This document shows, one piece after another, positions 60,904 to 64,000 of a DNA stretch of 64,000 nt; position 1 is the stretch's first letter; every line of letters starts with the position of its first letter. The position numbers and the translations under genes are program-made. Origin of the DNA: Chromobacterium subtsugae (GTDB taxonomy: Bacteria > Pseudomonadota > Gammaproteobacteria > Burkholderiales > Chromobacteriaceae); assembly GCF_001676875.1 (NCBI RefSeq), contig NZ_JYKA01000005.1, forward strand, positions 62,001-126,000, read 5' to 3'. The notes beneath the pieces were generated by a model, which had not been told where the DNA came from, searched no databases, and saw nothing but the letters and a program-made list of their open reading frames with translations.

Positions 60904-63486
60904 ATGCTGGATGCAATCGGCGCGAACGGCGCCGCCACGCTGCGCGGGTTTCGCGCATTGCCGGACGGCGAAGCCGCCCCGGCGGCGAACTTGGGGCGGG
61001 CGCTGCGCGGCGCGGCCGGCCGGCCGGAGAGGCGCGCGGCCATGCCGCGCGGGGCGGAGATCAAACTGGCGGATGCCGAACTGCGCCTGCAGCGCCAGGG
61101 CATGCGCGAGGTGCTGCGGGCGATGACGGACGAAGCGCGCCGCCTGGCCGAGCCCGCGCCGCGGCCGCGCTGGGCGGCGACGCTGCGGCTGGGGAATGCC
61201 AGCCATCGCCTGACGTCGGACAGCGTGGCCATTTTGCAGAACCTGCGCCAGGCGCTGCGCGAAGGCAGCGGCGACGCGCTGGACATCCGCGAATGCGCGA
61301 AGCTGTCGCTGCAACTGGAGAAGCTGGCGGAAAAATTGCCGGCCGACAGCCCGCTGGGCGAGCTGAGCCGCCGCCTGGCCTTGCAGGGGCAGGCCGCCTG
61401 GGCGCAGCTGGCGCGCGCCGATGTCGAACGGCAATTGCTGCCGCAGTTTTTGCGTTTCGATCAGCCGGGAGCGGCCAGCGAAAGGCATCTGGGCGTATCG
61501 GTGGGCGTCGGCATCGGCCTGGGCGAGGGCGGCCTCGGCGCCAAGGCGACGGTAGGCCTGGGCGCGAACCTGAGCCGCGGCATGGATAACGACGACGAGG
61601 GTTTCGTATTCCAGAACCGCGGCCATGCGGTATCGGTTCAGGCCGGGGTGAGGGCCGGCGTCGGCGCGGCCACGCTGTCGGGAGCGGCGGAAGGGCGGCG
61701 CCAGGTCACCCGCTTCACCGAATTCAACAGCGCCAAGGCATTTGTCCATCTGCGGGCCGAGCAACTGGGGCACGGTTCGCGCCGCGAAACGCTGGGCGTC
61801 AGCGCCCGAACCGTGGTGGGCGCGCTGATCCGGCTGTTCCGCCCCGGACACGGCAACGAGCTGCGCCATTACCACCGCTTGCAGCAACAGGCGGGCGATC
61901 AGCAGCAGCGGGTGGCGGTGCTGCTGGGCTGGCTGGGGCGGCGCGATGCTTCCGCCGCGCTGCCTGGCGCGCGGGTGCCGGTGTTGCCGGGCGGCGAATC
62001 GGTGGCTATCCGCGGCGCCGTCAGCGCGCGCGCGGCGGCGGTCGGTTTGAGCGCCGGCGTCGGCGCGGCGCTGGAGCGCATCGACATCCGGGCCGACGCG
62101 CTGACGCCGTTCTGGCAGGGCGTCGCGGCCGAAGCGGGCGCGGCGCGCGACCCAGTGGTGGCGGCGCAGCGGCTGGCCGGCATCGAGCAAAAGGCGCAGG
62201 CGCTGTTCGACCAAGTGGGCGACAAGCCGGGCGCGCGGCCGCTCAGCCGTTTGACCGGCGGGCTGCGGCTGGCGGATTGCCCGCCCGAGGCGTTGAAGTC
62301 GGCCGTCGGCCGGCTGGCGGCGGAGTTCGAGCATTTCTGCGCGGTGGCGCGGCAGCTGGATGCCGGCATCGGCCGCCGCGAAGGCGGCGCGCAGGTGGAA
62401 AAATCCATTCTGGCCAGCTGGCAGGGAAAAAGCCGCGAGGACGCGCTGGCGAACATGGCGCTGGCGCATGCCGCGCTGTTGCTGGCGGCGGGGCGGCGGG
62501 AGGGCGCGGACGATGCCCGCGCGGCCTTGTTGGAAGCCGCGCCCGGCTTGTACGCGCCGCCGATTCGCCATGACGCCGCGGCGCTGGCCGAGCGGGTGAG
62601 CTTCCGCGACACCCTGGCTCTGCAGATCCGCGACCGCAGCTACGCGCTGGACCTGGGCGGCGGCATCGGCCCGCTGGGGGTGAAGGCGGAAGCGTCCTTG
62701 ACCGAGCGCGAACGGGTTCATCCCAATCCGGCGCGCGCTGGCAGCTACAAGGATGTGCGCGTCACCTTGTCCGGCAGCCTGGGCGACGCTGGCGCGCTGG
62801 ACAAGCTGAAGGACGCGCTGCTGGCGCAACTGGCGCCGCATGGCCTGGCCGATCAGCTGCCGGCGGCGTTGGCGGGCGCGCAGTCGCAATTGAGCGCGCA
62901 GACCGGCGCGGGCGTCACGCTGCTGCTGCGCTTCTACCAGCCGCAATACCAGCGCCAGGCCGACTTCCCGGCCGCAGCCGCCGGCTACCGGCTGCAACTG
63001 GCCAGGGTGAGCGCCAGCGTGGACGGTTCGGCCGCGCTGTCCGGCGGCGTGCCGTTGCAGCCGGGCGTGTCGCTGGAGCTGGGTTTGAGCGCCGGAGCGT
63101 CCTCAAGCGCGGTGTTGCATGAGCGTTGGGGCGACAACAGCCTGAGCGCGCCGATGATGCATTATCTACACCTGCAGGCGGTGGGCGAGCCCGAGCGCTG
63201 GCCGGCGCTGCGCGAGTCGCAGCGGGAGGCGCTGTCGGGCCTGTTCCGGCAACTGGCCGACGACGGCGCCGCCGTGCATCAAGAGGCGGGGTATTTTCTG
63301 GCGCGCCAGCCGCAAGACGGCTTCGGCGAGCGCTTCTTCGCCGCGATGCGCGCCTTCGCCTCCGGCTCGGGCGGCTTCGACGCGGCAGGCGCGGCGCTGG
63401 AAGCCCTGCTGCAGCGGCAATACCCGCTGTGGCAGGCGGACAAGCTGTCCTTCCCCGGCCTGGTGGAGCTGCCGCTGCCGGCGTGA
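60904..63486 (+). CDS. Large glycine-rich putative T3SS effector
   Basis: An 860-residue protein with no signal peptide and no family I can name. The first ~190 residues are helical and charged. Four regions of alternating, glycine-rich β-strands follow, near residues 195-275, 366-395, 573-625 and 669-745 (for example SVGVGIGLGEGGLGAKATVG, YALDLGGGIGPLGVKAEASL and VSLELGLSAGASSSAVL), with helical blocks between. The strands look like a β-barrel or β-sandwich. GAGGAG before the ATG gives strong translation. Next to cilA and the needle operon, it is best read as a secreted substrate. Confidence 0.7.
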   Translation: MLDAIGANGAATLRGFRALPDGEAAPAANLGRALRGAAGRPERRAAMPRGAEIKLADAELRLQRQGMREVLRAMTDEARRLAEPAPRPRWAATLRLGNASHRLTSDSVAILQNLRQALREGSGDALDIRECAKLSLQLEKLAEKLPADSPLGELSRRLALQGQAAWAQLARADVERQLLPQFLRFDQPGAASERHLGVSVGVGIGLGEGGLGAKATVGLGANLSRGMDNDDEGFVFQNRGHAVSVQAGVRAGVGAATLSGAAEGRRQVTRFTEFNSAKAFVHLRAEQLGHGSRRETLGVSARTVVGALIRLFRPGHGNELRHYHRLQQQAGDQQQRVAVLLGWLGRRDASAALPGARVPVLPGGESVAIRGAVSARAAAVGLSAGVGAALERIDIRADALTPFWQGVAAEAGAARDPVVAAQRLAGIEQKAQALFDQVGDKPGARPLSRLTGGLRLADCPPEALKSAVGRLAAEFEHFCAVARQLDAGIGRREGGAQVEKSILASWQGKSREDALANMALAHAALLLAAGRREGADDARAALLEAAPGLYAPPIRHDAAALAERVSFRDTLALQIRDRSYALDLGGGIGPLGVKAEASLTERERVHPNPARAGSYKDVRVTLSGSLGDAGALDKLKDALLAQLAPHGLADQLPAALAGAQSQLSAQTGAGVTLLLRFYQPQYQRQADFPAAAAGYRLQLARVSASVDGSAALSGGVPLQPGVSLELGLSAGASSSAVLHERWGDNSLSAPMMHYLHLQAVGEPERWPALRESQREALSGLFRQLADDGAAVHQEAGYFLARQPQDGFGERFFAAMRAFASGSGGFDAAGAALEALLQRQYPLWQADKLSFPGLVELPLPA

Positions 63487-63507
63487 GCGAACCGCCATGA
63501 TGGTTTT

Positions 63508-63550
63508 GCCGGCCCGCTTGAGCGCTTTTTGTAAGCGCCGGCGGGCCGGC
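63508..63550 (+). terminator. Large hairpin between the 860-residue and glycosyltransferase genes
   Basis: GCCGGCCCGC (63508-63517) pairs with GCGGGCCGGC (63541-63550). The inner part GAGCGC/GCGC with a TTTTTGTAA loop extends the stem. No T-tract follows, so termination is likely but not certain. Confidence 0.6.
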
Positions 63551-63599
63551 TGTATTCCAATATTCCTGGTCAGTTCGTTGATCCCAACCAGGAGCCGTC

Positions 63600-64000
63600 A
63601 TGCACATTTCCAGTCTTCAACCATCCCGTCCGTTGTCTTCTTCGTCCGCAGCCGATCAGGCCCAAGCTGTCCGCAGCTTTGCCCAGGTTTACGACAAGGC
63701 CGACTTCAAGCCGGTGCCGAATCAGATCCACATGGTGTGGGTGGGTTCGCAACCCGGCCAGACCCAGCAGGACTACCTGCGCCAATGGGCGGCCAAGAAT
63801 CCGGGCTCTGAAGTCAATCTGTGGGTGGATTCCAAGCAGTTCGGCGCCTACGCCGCCAACCGCGAGGTGCGCCAGCAGGTGGACAAGCTGTTCCCCGATG
63901 CCGGCGCCTTCCAGGCGGAAAAGCTGTTCCGCGGCCTGTTCAGCCAGTTGGCCGCCACGCTGGGCAAGGAAGACGGCGCCTTGGGGCGCGCCGCGCAGAA
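63600..64000 (+). CDS. TcdA/TcdB-type (DXD) glycosyltransferase, 3' end outside the window
   Basis: Open to the window end, so only about 133 codons are visible. The N-terminus is Ser-rich (MHISSLQPSRPLSSSSAADQ) like many T3SS effectors. From residue 42 it reads NQIHMVWVGSQPGQTQQDYL, the first strand of the glycosyltransferase family that includes clostridial toxins (IHxxWxG), then NPGSEVNLWVDSKQF. The DXD motif itself should lie beyond the window. AGGAG stands six bases before ATG 63600. A host-directed effector is likely by context; the partner sugar and target are unknown. Confidence 0.75.
   Translation, partial: MHISSLQPSRPLSSSSAADQAQAVRSFAQVYDKADFKPVPNQIHMVWVGSQPGQTQQDYLRQWAAKNPGSEVNLWVDSKQFGAYAANREVRQQVDKLFPDAGAFQAEKLFRGLFSQLAATLGKEDGALGRAAQ

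Noticed and set aside
60361-62997. 878-codon open frame on the minus strand
   Set aside because: Antisense to the 123- and 860-residue genes, which have ribosome-binding sites; the translation is Arg/Gln-rich low complexity.

Overview
The window is high-GC, densely coded chromosomal DNA that fits a betaproteobacterium of the genus Chromobacterium (C. violaceum or a close relative). The main pointer is a Salmonella SPI-1-like type III secretion (T3SS) needle module led by a HilA-type regulator, the arrangement known as Cpi-1a in C. violaceum. The housekeeping genes (RibB with a degenerate second domain, a Gcr-type membrane protein, two FtsK paralogues, RecJ beside an RpfE-like gene) also fit Neisseriales. 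No rRNA, tRNA or CRISPR array was seen.

Layout. 1-10.9 kb: argE, a sodium symporter of the NSS family, an aromatic/aspartate aminotransferase, a PhaD-like TetR regulator, an MscS channel, prfC and a Fur-controlled TonB-dependent (probably haem-type) receptor. 10.9-19 kb: a co-oriented riboflavin/thiamine block (ribE, a Dph6-like PP-loop ATPase, ribB, ribH, nusB, thiL, pgpA) followed by a single-span FtsK paralogue. 19-30.7 kb: small secreted and membrane proteins, an orphan VWA protein, an aldehyde dehydrogenase / Tat subunit / GMC oxidoreductase operon, a stand-alone CZB zinc protein, a Gcr-type membrane protein, a TetR-DUF4442-crotonase operon and a branched-chain amino-acid binding lipoprotein. 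30.9-38.3 kb (minus strand): hemH with the canonical multi-span ftsK, an AT-richer islet carrying a lectin-like gene, then anmK and an M23 peptidase. 38.5-48.9 kb: RpfE-like gene, recJ, rmuC, a 7-bp tandem repeat in front of ddl, an orphan BMP-family binding protein, a MATE exporter, a small basic protein and a YegD-type Hsp70.

49-64 kb is the accessory region. On the minus strand, reading from cilA/hilA: iagB, prgH, prgI, prgJ, prgK, orgA, orgB and an orgC-like gene build the T3SS needle base. Directly downstream lies a four-gene cassette: a 59-residue protein, two paralogous ~200-residue proteins that end in the same module as the 59-residue protein, and a radical SAM/SPASM enzyme, followed by a tyrosine recombinase. 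Divergent from cilA on the plus strand are a 123-residue protein, an 860-residue glycine-rich protein and the start of a TcdA/TcdB-type (DXD) glycosyltransferase running off the window; these look like T3SS cargo.

Most interesting: the radical SAM/SPASM + DUF1842/DUF1843-like cassette (50237-53266) reads like an undescribed peptide- or protein-modification system, with a recurring C-terminal module that could be the enzyme's substrate and a strong hairpin between the last module gene and the enzyme. Second are the 123/860-residue pair and the glycosyltransferase beside the T3SS. Third are a perfect (GCGGGCG)7 repeat with G-quadruplex potential just upstream of ddl, and a 65-nt perfectly identical inverted segment shared by the two ftsK genes 14 kb apart.
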